Source: UBA4416 sp043719555 (GTDB lineage Bacteria > Bacteroidota > Bacteroidia > B-17B0 > Aurantibacillaceae). From it: a stretch of DNA of 15,763 nucleotides. Of the stretch, positions 1-6,240 are shown one piece after another. The position numbers were made by a program, and so were the translations under genes. Numbering within the stretch: position 1 is the first letter of the stretch; each line of letters starts with the position of its first letter. The stretch covers positions 1-15,763 of the forward strand of contig JAYSTR010000010.1 in NCBI GenBank assembly GCA_043719555.1, given 5' to 3'. The notes beneath the pieces were generated by a model. The model saw only the letters and a program-made list of their open reading frames with translations. It did no database searches and was not told the origin of the DNA.

Positions 1-50
1 CAAGAAACCATAGAACCAAGTATAAAAAAGGCAATTAGTATTCGAAGCAT
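1..50 (-). CDS. N-terminal fragment of a predicted lipoprotein (runs off the left edge)
   Basis: Read on the minus strand, an ATG at 50-48 opens a frame that stays open to the window edge and encodes 16 residues, MLRILIAFFILGSMVS. The next codon begins TG. This is a short positive n-region, a hydrophobic core and a small residue at the end, the shape of a bacterial signal peptide. If the incomplete codon is Cys, the end forms a lipobox (S-M-V-S-C). A near-consensus Bacteroidota promoter lies just upstream at 60-90, which supports a real gene start. The mature protein is outside the window, so its function cannot be given. It diverges from the cystathionine synthase gene. Confidence 0.5.
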   Translation of the reverse strand, partial: MLRILIAFFILGSMVS

Positions 51-59
51 AATGTTAGT

Positions 60-90
60 TAAAGTTACTAATAAATAATCGCTAAATCAA
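60..90 (-). promoter_or_regulatory. Candidate Bacteroidota promoter for the leftward lipoprotein gene
   Basis: On the minus strand there is TTG (plus 88-90), 20 bp, then TAACTTTA (plus 60-67). The Bacteroidota primary-sigma consensus is TTG/TTTG, about 19-21 bp, TAnnTTTG, so only the last base of the -7 box differs. The box lies 9 bp before the ATG, so the leader would be very short. This is a motif match only. Confidence 0.4.
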
Positions 91-103
91 TTGTAAAATA
101 TAG

Positions 104-111
104 TAAATTTG
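104..111 (+). promoter_or_regulatory. TAnnTTTG -7 box ahead of the PLP enzyme gene
   Basis: TAAATTTG is an exact match to the TAnnTTTG -7 element. No good TTG -33 element is seen at 19-21 bp. The box covers the TTG codon at 109, so translation from that TTG is unlikely. The ATGs at 124 and 130 would follow a transcript start near 117-118. Confidence 0.4.
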
Positions 112-129
112 TCGAAAATTAAAATGACT

Positions 130-1287
130 ATGGCAGATTTCTCGAAACATAAGTTTGGTACTAAAGCAATACATGCAGGTGCTGATCCAGATCGATCTAC
201 AGGTGCAATTATGACACCTATTTTTCAAACCTCTACCTATGTTCAGGAATCTCCAGGAACTAATAAAGGTTATGGTTATGCTAGAGGAAAAAACCCCACA
301 CGTGAAGCTTTACAAAAAAACATTGCGGCGTTAGAAAACGGAAAACATTGTACGTGTTTTAGTAGTGGAATGGGAGCAACCGATGCCGTGATGCGTATGT
401 TACGACCAGGCGATGAAGTGATTACAGGCGATGATTTGTATGGTGGTTCTTACCGTATGTTTACTAAAATTTACGAAAACTATGGCATCAAATTTCATTT
501 TATTAATTTAACAGATGCTAATAATATTAAAAAATATATTAACTCAAATACGAAGTTAATTTGGGCTGAAACTCCCACTAATCCTACAATGCAGATTATT
601 GACATTGAGGCTTGTTCTAAAATTGCAAAGGGGCATAATTTAATTTTAGCAGTTGATAATACCTTTGCGTCGCCTTATTTGCAAAATCCTTTAGCGTTAG
701 GTGCTGATATCGTGATGCATTCGGTAACTAAATATTTAGGTGGACATAGTGATGTGGTAATGGGTGCATTAATTACCAATAGCGATGAGTTACACGAAAA
801 AATTTATTTTATTTTAAATAGTTGCGGTGCAAACCCTGGTCCAATGGATTGCTTTTTAGTGATGCGTGGTATTAAAACATTGCATTTACGTATGGAGCGT
901 CATTGCTTCAACGGACGTAAAGTTGCCGAGTATTTAAAAACACATCCAAAAATCGAAAAAATTTACTGGCCTGGTTTTACAGATCATCCTAATCACGAAA
1001 TAGCAAAAAAGCAAATGCGTGATTTTGGAGGTATGATTTCTATCGTTTTAAAAGGAGCATCGTTAGAGGATACATTTAAAATTGCATCTTCATTTAAAGT
1101 GTTCTCTTTAGCAGAATCGTTAGGCGGCGTAGAATCGTTAATTAACCATCCGGCAACAATGACTCACGCTTCTATACCAAAAGCAGAGCGTGATAAAGCA
1201 GGTGTTGTTGAAAACCTATTACGCTTAAGCGTAGGGGTTGAAGATTACGAAGATATTATTGAAGATTTAAAACAAGCATTAGGATAA
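130..1287 (+). CDS. Cystathionine gamma-synthase/lyase family PLP enzyme (trans-sulfuration)
   Basis: This is a cytosolic fold-type I PLP enzyme of the Cys/Met metabolism family, which handles cystathionine by gamma-replacement or gamma-elimination in methionine and cysteine synthesis. Family signatures are clear (numbered from Met130): YGYARGKNPTR near residue 49, the phosphate-binding SSGMGATDAV near 78, VDNTFASPYLQNPLALGAD near 175, and the Schiff-base lysine in SVTKYLGGHSD at about Lys201. The C-terminal SLGGVESLINHP motif is typical of both CGS and CGL. Length (385 residues) is normal. The frame is open back to a TTG at 109, but that codon lies in the -7 box; ATG 124 or 130 is better. 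The mtaB gene follows 4 bp after the stop. Synthase and lyase cannot be separated by eye, so no symbol is given. Confidence 0.9.
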   Translation: MADFSKHKFGTKAIHAGADPDRSTGAIMTPIFQTSTYVQESPGTNKGYGYARGKNPTREALQKNIAALENGKHCTCFSSGMGATDAVMRMLRPGDEVITGDDLYGGSYRMFTKIYENYGIKFHFINLTDANNIKKYINSNTKLIWAETPTNPTMQIIDIEACSKIAKGHNLILAVDNTFASPYLQNPLALGADIVMHSVTKYLGGHSDVVMGALITNSDELHEKIYFILNSCGANPGPMDCFLVMRGIKTLHLRMERHCFNGRKVAEYLKTHPKIEKIYWPGFTDHPNHEIAKKQMRDFGGMISIVLKGASLEDTFKIASSFKVFSLAESLGGVESLINHPATMTHASIPKAERDKAGVVENLLRLSVGVEDYEDIIEDLKQALG

Positions 1288-1291
1288 GCAC

Positions 1292-2614
1292 ATGTCGTTT
1301 TCGGGTAAAACAGTATCGTTTCATACATTGGGTTGTAAACTGAATTTTTCAGAAACATCAACCATTGCACGCTTAATGCAAGAAAAAGGATTTAAAAAAA
1401 TTGCCTTTGATGAGGGTGCTGATGTGTGTGTGATTAATACTTGTTCAGTTACCGAAAATGCAGATAAGGAATGTAAGCAAATTGTAAAATCAGCTTTAGC
1501 TAAAAACCCCGAAACATTTATAGCCGTAGTTGGTTGTTATGCTCAATTAAAACCAACAGAGATATCAAACATCGAAGGTGTTGATATGGTACTAGGTGCT
1601 TCCGAAAAATTTAAATTATTAAACTACATTCATTTTTCGGGCAAGCAAGCTCAAGCGCACGTTCATAACTGCGAAATATCGGAGGTTAATACTTTTGTAG
1701 ATTCGTTTTCGGTTGGGGATAGAACCCGTTCTTTTTTAAAGGTTCAGGATGGTTGCGATTATAGTTGTACATTTTGTACTATACCCTTAGCGCGCGGAAA
1801 AAGCAGAAGTGATACCATTGAAAACGCCGTTGCTAACGCTCAAAAAATTGCACAAAGTGGTGTAAGAGAAATCGTATTGACAGGTGTTAACTTAGGCGAT
1901 TTTGGTTATGGGGTTGATATTGATCAAGAAACTAAAAAACGTAAAGAATATAATTTTTTAGATTTAATTAAAGAGTTAGATAAGGTTGAGGGTATTGATA
2001 GAATTCGTATTTCATCCATTGAACCCAATTTATTGACGAACGAAGTGATAGAATTTGTGGCGCAATCAAAATTATTTGTACCTCATTTTCATATTCCTTT
2101 ACAAAGTGGTAACAACGATATTTTAGCAAAAATGAAACGCCGTTATAAGCGTGAGTTGTATCAAGACAGAGTAACTAAAATAAAAGAGTTAATGCCAAAC
2201 TGTTGTATAGGTGTTGATGTGATTGTTGGCTTCCCTGGCGAAAGCTTAGAGCATTTTACCGATACCTATAATTTTATAAACGCATTAGATGTAAGTTATT
2301 TGCATGTGTTTACCTATAGCGAGCGCGATAACACAGAGGCTATTAGTTTAGATGGGGTTGTAGAAGTAAGTGAACGCAAACGCCGTAATAAAATGTTACG
2401 TATTTTATCGGCTAAAAAGCAACGTTATTTTTATGAGCAAAATTTAAATAAAGATTTAGTTGTATTATTTGAGCACGAAAATAAACACGGGATGATGCAC
2501 GGCTTCACCGATAACTATGTGAAAATTTCTGTGCCCTTTAACGAAGGATTAGTCAATCAATTAACTACCATTCACACTACTTCTATTAACGAAGAGGGAT
2601 TGGTGATTGCTTAG
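1292..2614 (+). CDS. mtaB: tRNA (t6A37) methylthiotransferase MtaB
   Basis: This radical-SAM methylthiotransferase converts t6A37 to ms2t6A37 in tRNAs reading ANN codons. It has the three-part MTTase layout. The N-terminal UPF0004 domain carries the auxiliary-cluster cysteines Cys15 (in LGCKLN), Cys51 (NTCSVTENAD) and Cys82 (VVGCYAQ). The radical SAM domain has the CxxxCxxC motif at Cys155, Cys159 and Cys162 (DGCDYSCTFCTIPLARG). The C-terminal segment, with HGFTDNYVKI, fits the TRAM-like region. GCKLN and CSVT are the MtaB-type variants rather than those of MiaB or RimO. The length of 440 residues is usual. It starts 4 bp after the PLP enzyme stop, so the two are probably co-transcribed, and a strong terminator follows 32 bp after its stop. 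Confidence 0.94.
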   Translation: MSFSGKTVSFHTLGCKLNFSETSTIARLMQEKGFKKIAFDEGADVCVINTCSVTENADKECKQIVKSALAKNPETFIAVVGCYAQLKPTEISNIEGVDMVLGASEKFKLLNYIHFSGKQAQAHVHNCEISEVNTFVDSFSVGDRTRSFLKVQDGCDYSCTFCTIPLARGKSRSDTIENAVANAQKIAQSGVREIVLTGVNLGDFGYGVDIDQETKKRKEYNFLDLIKELDKVEGIDRIRISSIEPNLLTNEVIEFVAQSKLFVPHFHIPLQSGNNDILAKMKRRYKRELYQDRVTKIKELMPNCCIGVDVIVGFPGESLEHFTDTYNFINALDVSYLHVFTYSERDNTEAISLDGVVEVSERKRRNKMLRILSAKKQRYFYEQNLNKDLVVLFEHENKHGMMHGFTDNYVKISVPFNEGLVNQLTTIHTTSINEEGLVIA

Positions 2615-2646
2615 GTTTTAAATTTAAAAACTATAAACTATAAACT

Positions 2647-2674
2647 AAAAAAGCTACCAACTAGGTAGCTTTTT
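2647..2674. terminator. Bidirectional intrinsic terminator between convergent genes
   Basis: GCTACC (2653-2658), loop AACTA, GGTAGC (2664-2669). The stem is flanked by an A-run (2647-2652) and a T-run (2670-2674), giving about 11 paired positions. It sits between mtaB and the convergent gene at 2695-3309, and the A/T flanks let it work on both strands. Confidence 0.88.
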
Positions 2675-2694
2675 AATTATAGAGAAATTACGAC

Positions 2695-3309
2695 TTAAAT
2701 AATCATCAAACTTTTTGCCTGACTATAAGCGTTTTTGCCATTTTTACTGATGCCGTAATACCTCACATAAATGGTACTACCAGGCGTTTGATTACTCAGA
2801 GTAACTTTTGTTAAACTGGAAGCCGTAAGCTCCTGCCACGTTGTATTATCAGTACTATACTCATACATAAAGGCTTTTTCATCAGTCCCTCGGGGCACGC
2901 GAACTTGTAATTTGCCATTGCCTATGGCATCCAACGTTAGTTCTGTAACACCGCTTGAGCCGCCAACTACGGCTACTTGCATGCCAGCGCTGGTAATAAC
3001 CATCCCAGGATTTACGTTACTATTAGCGGTACGTTCCACAAAGGCTTTAATAAAATTAAAGGCACTTACTAATATGCGTTCCTGCTCGTGCATAAAACTG
3101 GTATCGGCCGAGGTGCCACCTGTCGCTGCAATAACCGCATTGTGAGTATTTGTAATAATGGTTTGTATGGCTGCATATTTTATGGGCATATTTGCATCCA
3201 AAAAATTACCACTGCTTTGCATCGCATCTTTTATGCTTTGTGTTTTTACTACTTTACCTTCGGCTGATAAGCTAGTTAAGCCTAAGGCTGCTTTTACTAA
3301 ATTTGTCAT
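2695..3309 (-). CDS. Small hypothetical protein with a C-terminal fibronectin-III-like domain
   Basis: Function unknown. No signal peptide or membrane segment is seen, so it is probably cytosolic. Residues 1-110 look mainly helical and include an alanine/isoleucine-rich stretch (KYAAIQTIITNTHNAVIAA) and an FIKAFVERTAN helix. The rest reads as beta strands ending in an FN3-like pattern: MYEYSTDNTTWQEL, then LSNQTPGSTIYVRYYGISKNG. From memory, Bacteroidota have many small proteins with a helical front and one FN3 unit, usually of unknown role. The middle of the gene is GC-richer than its surroundings: I count 31/60 G+C at 2881-2940 and 32/60 at 3061-3120, against an AT-rich background. This may reflect transfer or an alanine/glycine-rich protein. 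The start is the first ATG, with no clear ribosome site. It converges on mtaB. Confidence 0.7.
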   Translation of the reverse strand: MTNLVKAALGLTSLSAEGKVVKTQSIKDAMQSSGNFLDANMPIKYAAIQTIITNTHNAVIAATGGTSADTSFMHEQERILVSAFNFIKAFVERTANSNVNPGMVITSAGMQVAVVGGSSGVTELTLDAIGNGKLQVRVPRGTDEKAFMYEYSTDNTTWQELTASSLTKVTLSNQTPGSTIYVRYYGISKNGKNAYSQAKSLMII

Positions 3310-3369
3310 AATATTATTTTTTAAATTGATGAATGATAAAAATCGGTTACGGAGTAATCCGATGTATGC

Positions 3370-3438
3370 TTACTTAGTCCCTTTTAAAAATAGTATCATA
3401 TTGCCTCCTTTAGTTATGTTCTTTTTTAAAAACGACAT
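3370..3438 (-). CDS. Possible 22-residue small ORF / leader peptide
   Basis: Upstream of the FN3-like gene on the minus strand, an ATG at 3438 opens a 22-codon frame (MSFLKKNITKGGNMILFLKG, then TK) ending in TAA at 3370. An AAAGGAGG-like stretch occurs inside it, 4 bp before an internal ATG, and would serve the last 9 codons. Shine-Dalgarno sites are uncommon in this phylum. No family is recognised and the frame may be chance. Confidence 0.15.
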   Translation of the reverse strand: MSFLKKNITKGGNMILFLKGTK

Positions 3439-3455
3439 ACCTTATTTAATTAGTA

Positions 3456-3472
3456 TGTTTGCTTTGCAAACA
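3456..3472. promoter_or_regulatory. Perfect inverted repeat, candidate operator
   Basis: TGTTTGC (3456-3462), TTT, GCAAACA (3466-3472): seven perfect pairs around three bases in a gene-poor stretch about 150 bp upstream of the minus-strand FN3-like gene. It has the form of a dimeric regulator site. There is no T-run, so it is not a terminator. No regulator can be assigned. Confidence 0.25.
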
Positions 3473-3557
3473 AATGTTAAAGCCGTTTATAATTTTTAGT
3501 TAACCCTTTAACACCTGTGTTGCTTTATTTACATCTTATAATATGGTGTTTAAATAA

Positions 3558-4192
3558 ATGATACAAGAGTTGTTGTTAAGAGACGTTAATTTTAAAACAA
3601 AGACGATAAAGACTAATCGTAATAGCATGGTTGGTATCATAAACAATAAAGTGTTTAGCGAAAATACTTGCTTGGCTAATGAAAAATGTGTTTTTGATAA
3701 TGGGAATAACAACGTTGCTAATGGGAAATGCCTTTCCATTAAACTAAATAACAACGTTGCTAACGGAAAATGTATTTCCATTGCAATTAATGACATTGAG
3801 TTTAGCAAAGATGATAACGCCGTTAACAAAAACATATTTTTTGCTAATAGAAATAACACAACTGCTAATGAAGAATACCTTTCCATTAAACTAAATAACA
3901 AGGCGTTTAGCAAAGATAGTAGCGCCGTTAGCGGAAACATGTTTTTTGCTAATGGAAACAATAAAACTCCTAATGGCAAATACCTTTCCATTAAACTGAA
4001 TAACAACGTTACTAACGGAAAATGTATTCTCGTTAAACTAAATAATAAGACGTTTAGCAAAGATGATAACGCCATTAACGAAAAAAATATTTTGCTAATG
4101 GAAATGATAACGTTGTTAATGAAAAATGTATTTCCATTGCAATTAATAACAAGGAGCTTAGCAAAGATGATAACCTCGTTAGCGAAAAGTAG
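3558..4192 (+). pseudogene. Frameshifted ORF of 7/14-residue repeats (degenerate YadA-head-like)
   Basis: The frame from ATG 3558 encodes a short non-repetitive start (MIQELLLRDV...), then from residue 29 uninterrupted units: A (NNNVANGKCLSIKL, 14), B (NNKAFSKDSSAVSG, 14) and C (NMFFANG, 7). The order is B C A A B C A B C A A B C A B, so super-units of 49 and 35 residues alternate. The fourth C unit is one base short (20 nt, 4083-4102), in an A-run/T-run, so the 3558 frame drifts into unrelated residues to 4208. Shifting one frame restores A (NDNVVNEKCISIAI) and B (ending DDNLVSEK) and meets a TAG at 4190-4192. The A unit resembles the YadA-head 14-mer (xAxGxxSxAxG). There is no signal peptide, anchor or convincing promoter, so this may be an eroded fragment of a surface protein or a non-coding repeat that happens to stay open. 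Confidence 0.45.
3642..4189. repeat. Tandem 42-bp/21-bp repeat tract with recurring hairpins
   Basis: Units of 42 bp (A and B) and 21 bp (C) follow each other with no spacers. For example, the two adjacent A copies at 3705-3746 and 3747-3788 share most bases. The C units with their flanks form imperfect hairpins of the type TTARCGRAAA, 4-5 nt, TTTTTTGCTAA, at 3823-3847, 3928-3952, 4075-4098 and, partly, 4179-4201. The tract is open on both strands over several hundred bases. Confidence 0.8.
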
Positions 4193-4370
4193 TTTTTTGC
4201 TCGCTTAGCAATACGAGATGAGTAATTAAAATTTGAAAGGGTGCTTTTCTTTACCTTAAAATTATCACCGTTGTGAATTATGCTATATTTAACAATGATT
4301 AATAATAGACGAAATGTGAAATTTACCTATTTAACGGTAGTATATATTTATGTAAATAAGATTAAATTCA

Positions 4371-5903
4371 ATGATTAATAAAACTAGTTTGAAATACACG
4401 TACCTATATATTTTAATTATTTGCTTTGTATGTAGTAAGGCTCAAACGCGATTTAATATTAATGTATCTATTGGAGTGGATACCTCTCTTGATGCAGGTA
4501 TAAAAGCGATTCAATTAAAAAACAAACAATATATATCTTGCGGTGTTGTAATTGGGGCAATGATAAATTACCAAGCAGCATATATTGTAAAAACAGATAG
4601 TATGGGTAATTGTATTTGGAGGAGGCAATACGATTTTTCGCCTGCTACTACCTTTACCAATAATGGTACAGATATATTTAGAGATGTGATTGAGCTGCCT
4701 GATAGTAATTATTTACTATTGGGCACTACTACTAATACACTAACTAACGATGACGATGCTTTTTTGTGTAAAATTGATACGGCTGGTAATGTTATTTGGT
4801 TAAAAAAATACATGCACCCCGATGATGATGAATGTTCGGCCTTTAAAATTACCCCCGATGGTAAAATTATAATTGTAGGGTATACATTTAGTAATGGTGG
4901 TACACATGATGATGTGGTATTAATTAAAACCGATATAAATGGTAATTTAATTTGGCGCAAACGCTTTGGGCATGCCATTTATTGGGAAAAATATTACACT
5001 ATTGATGTGATAAAAAATAACACAGAGTACATATTAGGTGGCGAGTATGGTTATTATAATACGGGTAACCCTTATTTTGATATGAGTATTATGCGCACCG
5101 ATACGGCAGGTAATGCATTATGGCAACAACAATATGGTATAGCAAGTATTGATGATACTGGAAAAGGTGGTATACCAACCTTAGATAGTGGTTATGTAAT
5201 ATATGGTCAGTATAACGGGGAAGAGTCACTCTTAAAAGTTGATAAATACGGTGTACAACAATGGGTTAAAAATTATGGCTATAATAATAACGCTATAATT
5301 AGCCAAGTAATACAATTACCCGATAGTAATTATGTATTAATGCTTGCTACAAGTGATACCGAAACAATGTCATTTACTGGTCGGTTAGTAAAAACGGATA
5401 AAAATGGAGATGTGATTTGGAAACGTATTTACTCGCCCTATAATACATGTTGCGGTAATTATTTTTATGGATTTAATACAACTGCCGATAAGGGATTTAT
5501 AATTACAGGAGAGTACGGGAACATAGGCCAACCTTACCAAAACACGTGGTTAGTAAAAACAGATAGCTTGGGTTGCGATAGTGCGAGTGGGTGTAGTTAC
5601 TTAACAACGGGCCTTGTTAGTTCGAGTGTTCCCGATAGCTATAGGGACAAGAATCAGTTTTCTGTTTATCCTAATCCTACAAATAATAGACTCTCCCTAA
5701 CCCTCTCCGAAGGAGAGGGAACTGCGTTAGGTGTTATTGAAGTTAAAATAACTAATATGTTAGGTGCGGTTGTACTATCATCTCCCCTTAGGAGAGACAG
5801 GAGTGGGGCTTTTGATGTTTCCTTTTTACAACAAGGCATTTATTTTTTAAGTGTGTATAAAGGCGCAGAGTTATTGGGCGTTAAAAAAATAATTAAGGAG
5901 TAG
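4371..5903 (+). CDS. Secreted beta-propeller-like repeat protein with T9SS type-A sorting domain
   Basis: This is a predicted extracellular or surface protein. An N-terminal signal peptide (KYTYLYILIICFVCSKAQ, about residues 8-25) is followed by seven repeats with the core K-[TI]-D-x-x-G-N-x-x-W-x-x-x-Y, starting near residues 74, 134, 186, 242, 289, 341 and 396. Each is preceded by a G-x-x-like strand, as in WD40/delta-60-type propeller proteins of Bacteroidota. After a linker, residues 430-510 form a T9SS type-A (Por secretion) domain: FSVYPNPTNN, KITNMLGAVVL, QQGIYFLSVYKG and terminal KKIIKE. It should cross the inner membrane by Sec and the outer membrane by T9SS, with the tail removed. 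No ligand or enzyme activity can be read from the sequence. Oddly, REP-like palindromes are built into the linker and into two loops of the sorting domain, adding residues such as SEGEGTALG and SPLRRDRSG. Start: first ATG before the signal peptide. Confidence 0.85.
   Translation: MINKTSLKYTYLYILIICFVCSKAQTRFNINVSIGVDTSLDAGIKAIQLKNKQYISCGVVIGAMINYQAAYIVKTDSMGNCIWRRQYDFSPATTFTNNGTDIFRDVIELPDSNYLLLGTTTNTLTNDDDAFLCKIDTAGNVIWLKKYMHPDDDECSAFKITPDGKIIIVGYTFSNGGTHDDVVLIKTDINGNLIWRKRFGHAIYWEKYYTIDVIKNNTEYILGGEYGYYNTGNPYFDMSIMRTDTAGNALWQQQYGIASIDDTGKGGIPTLDSGYVIYGQYNGEESLLKVDKYGVQQWVKNYGYNNNAIISQVIQLPDSNYVLMLATSDTETMSFTGRLVKTDKNGDVIWKRIYSPYNTCCGNYFYGFNTTADKGFIITGEYGNIGQPYQNTWLVKTDSLGCDSASGCSYLTTGLVSSSVPDSYRDKNQFSVYPNPTNNRLSLTLSEGEGTALGVIEVKITNMLGAVVLSSPLRRDRSGAFDVSFLQQGIYFLSVYKGAELLGVKKIIKE
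5630..5647. repeat. REP-like palindrome inside the linker of the propeller gene
   Basis: TCCCGATAG followed directly by CTATAGGGA: an 18-bp inverted repeat with one mismatch. It encodes part of SVPDSYRDKN just before the sorting domain. From memory, the perfect form of this palindrome is a common dispersed repeat in flavobacterial genomes. Confidence 0.5.
5691..5724. repeat. REP-like element in frame within the T9SS sorting domain (first)
   Basis: CTCTCCCTAA leads into CCCTCTCC (5701-5708), GAA, GGAGAGGG (5712-5719), a perfect 8-bp stem with a 3-nt loop. It is GC-rich in an AT-rich gene and codes for LSLTLSEGEGT, between the first and second strands of the sorting domain. Confidence 0.65.
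5781..5808. repeat. REP-like element in frame within the T9SS sorting domain (second)
   Basis: TCTCC (5781-5785), CCTTA, GGAGA (5791-5795), then a tail ending in GAGTGGGG. It encodes SPLRRDRSG, in a loop after the TNMLGAVVLS strand. The CTCTCC/GGAGAG core is shared with the element at 5691-5724, and the two may form an inverted pair around 56 bp of coding sequence. Confidence 0.5.
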
Positions 5904-5930
5904 CAAGCACTCAGAAGCCTTGCGTTTTTG

Positions 5931-5956
5931 CTTCTTTTGTTTCAAGACAAAAGAAG
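5931..5956. repeat. Perfect 10-bp hairpin, dispersed-repeat type
   Basis: CTTCTTTTGT, loop TTCAAG, ACAAAAGAAG. It lies 27 bp after the propeller gene stop and lacks a 3' T-run, so it fits a dispersed palindromic repeat better than a terminator, though it could protect the 3' end of the mRNA. Confidence 0.55.
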
Positions 5957-6023
5957 GCGCTATAAAGAAATTAGCAACTTTCCGCTCCTCAGTATATGCG
6001 CTAACAAACACCTAGGCTTCGCT

Positions 6024-6139
6024 GGATTTTTAATCCTACGGAAATAAAATAAAAAAACGGTAAGAATTAAGAAACAGTAAATTAAAAATAAAACGTAAAC
6101 GTTAAATTATTAATGCCGCAGGATTGCAAATCCAACGGA
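6024..6139. repeat. Two direct copies of a small palindromic repeat in the 5904-6240 intergenic region
   Basis: GGATT-TTT-AATCC-T-ACGGA (6024-6042) and GGATT-GCA-AATCC-A-ACGGA (6121-6139) match at 15 of 19 positions. The differences are the three loop bases and one spacer base. Each is a 5-bp stem with a 3-nt loop plus an ACGGA tail, and both follow GCWG. The spacer between them is AT-rich with no ORF. The 337-bp gap between genes (5904-6240) otherwise holds only the hairpin at 5931 and the terminator at 6185. Confidence 0.5.
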
Positions 6140-6184
6140 GCAGGAGGATTGGTGGTTGCTTAATTGTGACATCTTTTTTCAAAT

Positions 6185-6214
6185 AAAAAGACTTGCAGAA
6201 TAGCAAGTCTTTTT
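6185..6214. terminator. Bidirectional intrinsic terminator between the two convergent T9SS-cargo genes
   Basis: AAAAAGACTTGC (6185-6196), loop AGAATA, GCAAGTCTTTTT (6203-6214): a perfect 12-bp stem whose ends are an A-run and a T-run. It lies 26 bp beyond the stop of the giant minus-strand gene and downstream of the plus-strand propeller gene. Confidence 0.9.
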
Positions 6215-6240
6215 CATTCTTTTAAAACTTTATTTTTATT

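Noticed and set aside
109..129. TTG at 109 as start of the PLP enzyme
   Set aside because: The TTG lies inside an exact TAnnTTTG -7 box, and ATGs at 124 and 130 are in frame before the conserved KFGTKAIHAG block.
3536..4075. 179-codon open frame on the minus strand across the repeat tract
   Set aside because: Its leucine- and phenylalanine-rich translation mirrors the plus-strand repeats; openness follows from the repeat units and hairpins. The plus frame gives cleaner unit boundaries.
3642..4189. CRISPR-like periodicity
   Set aside because: The 42- and 21-bp units join directly and vary gradually; there are no unique spacers of constant length and no cas genes.
4709..4978. 89-codon minus-strand frame
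   Set aside because: Lies fully within the propeller gene, whose repeats and codon use are convincing; no family features on the minus strand.
5931..5956. Terminator of the propeller gene
   Set aside because: Perfect stem but no T-run after it; the hairpin at 6185-6214 is the better terminator.
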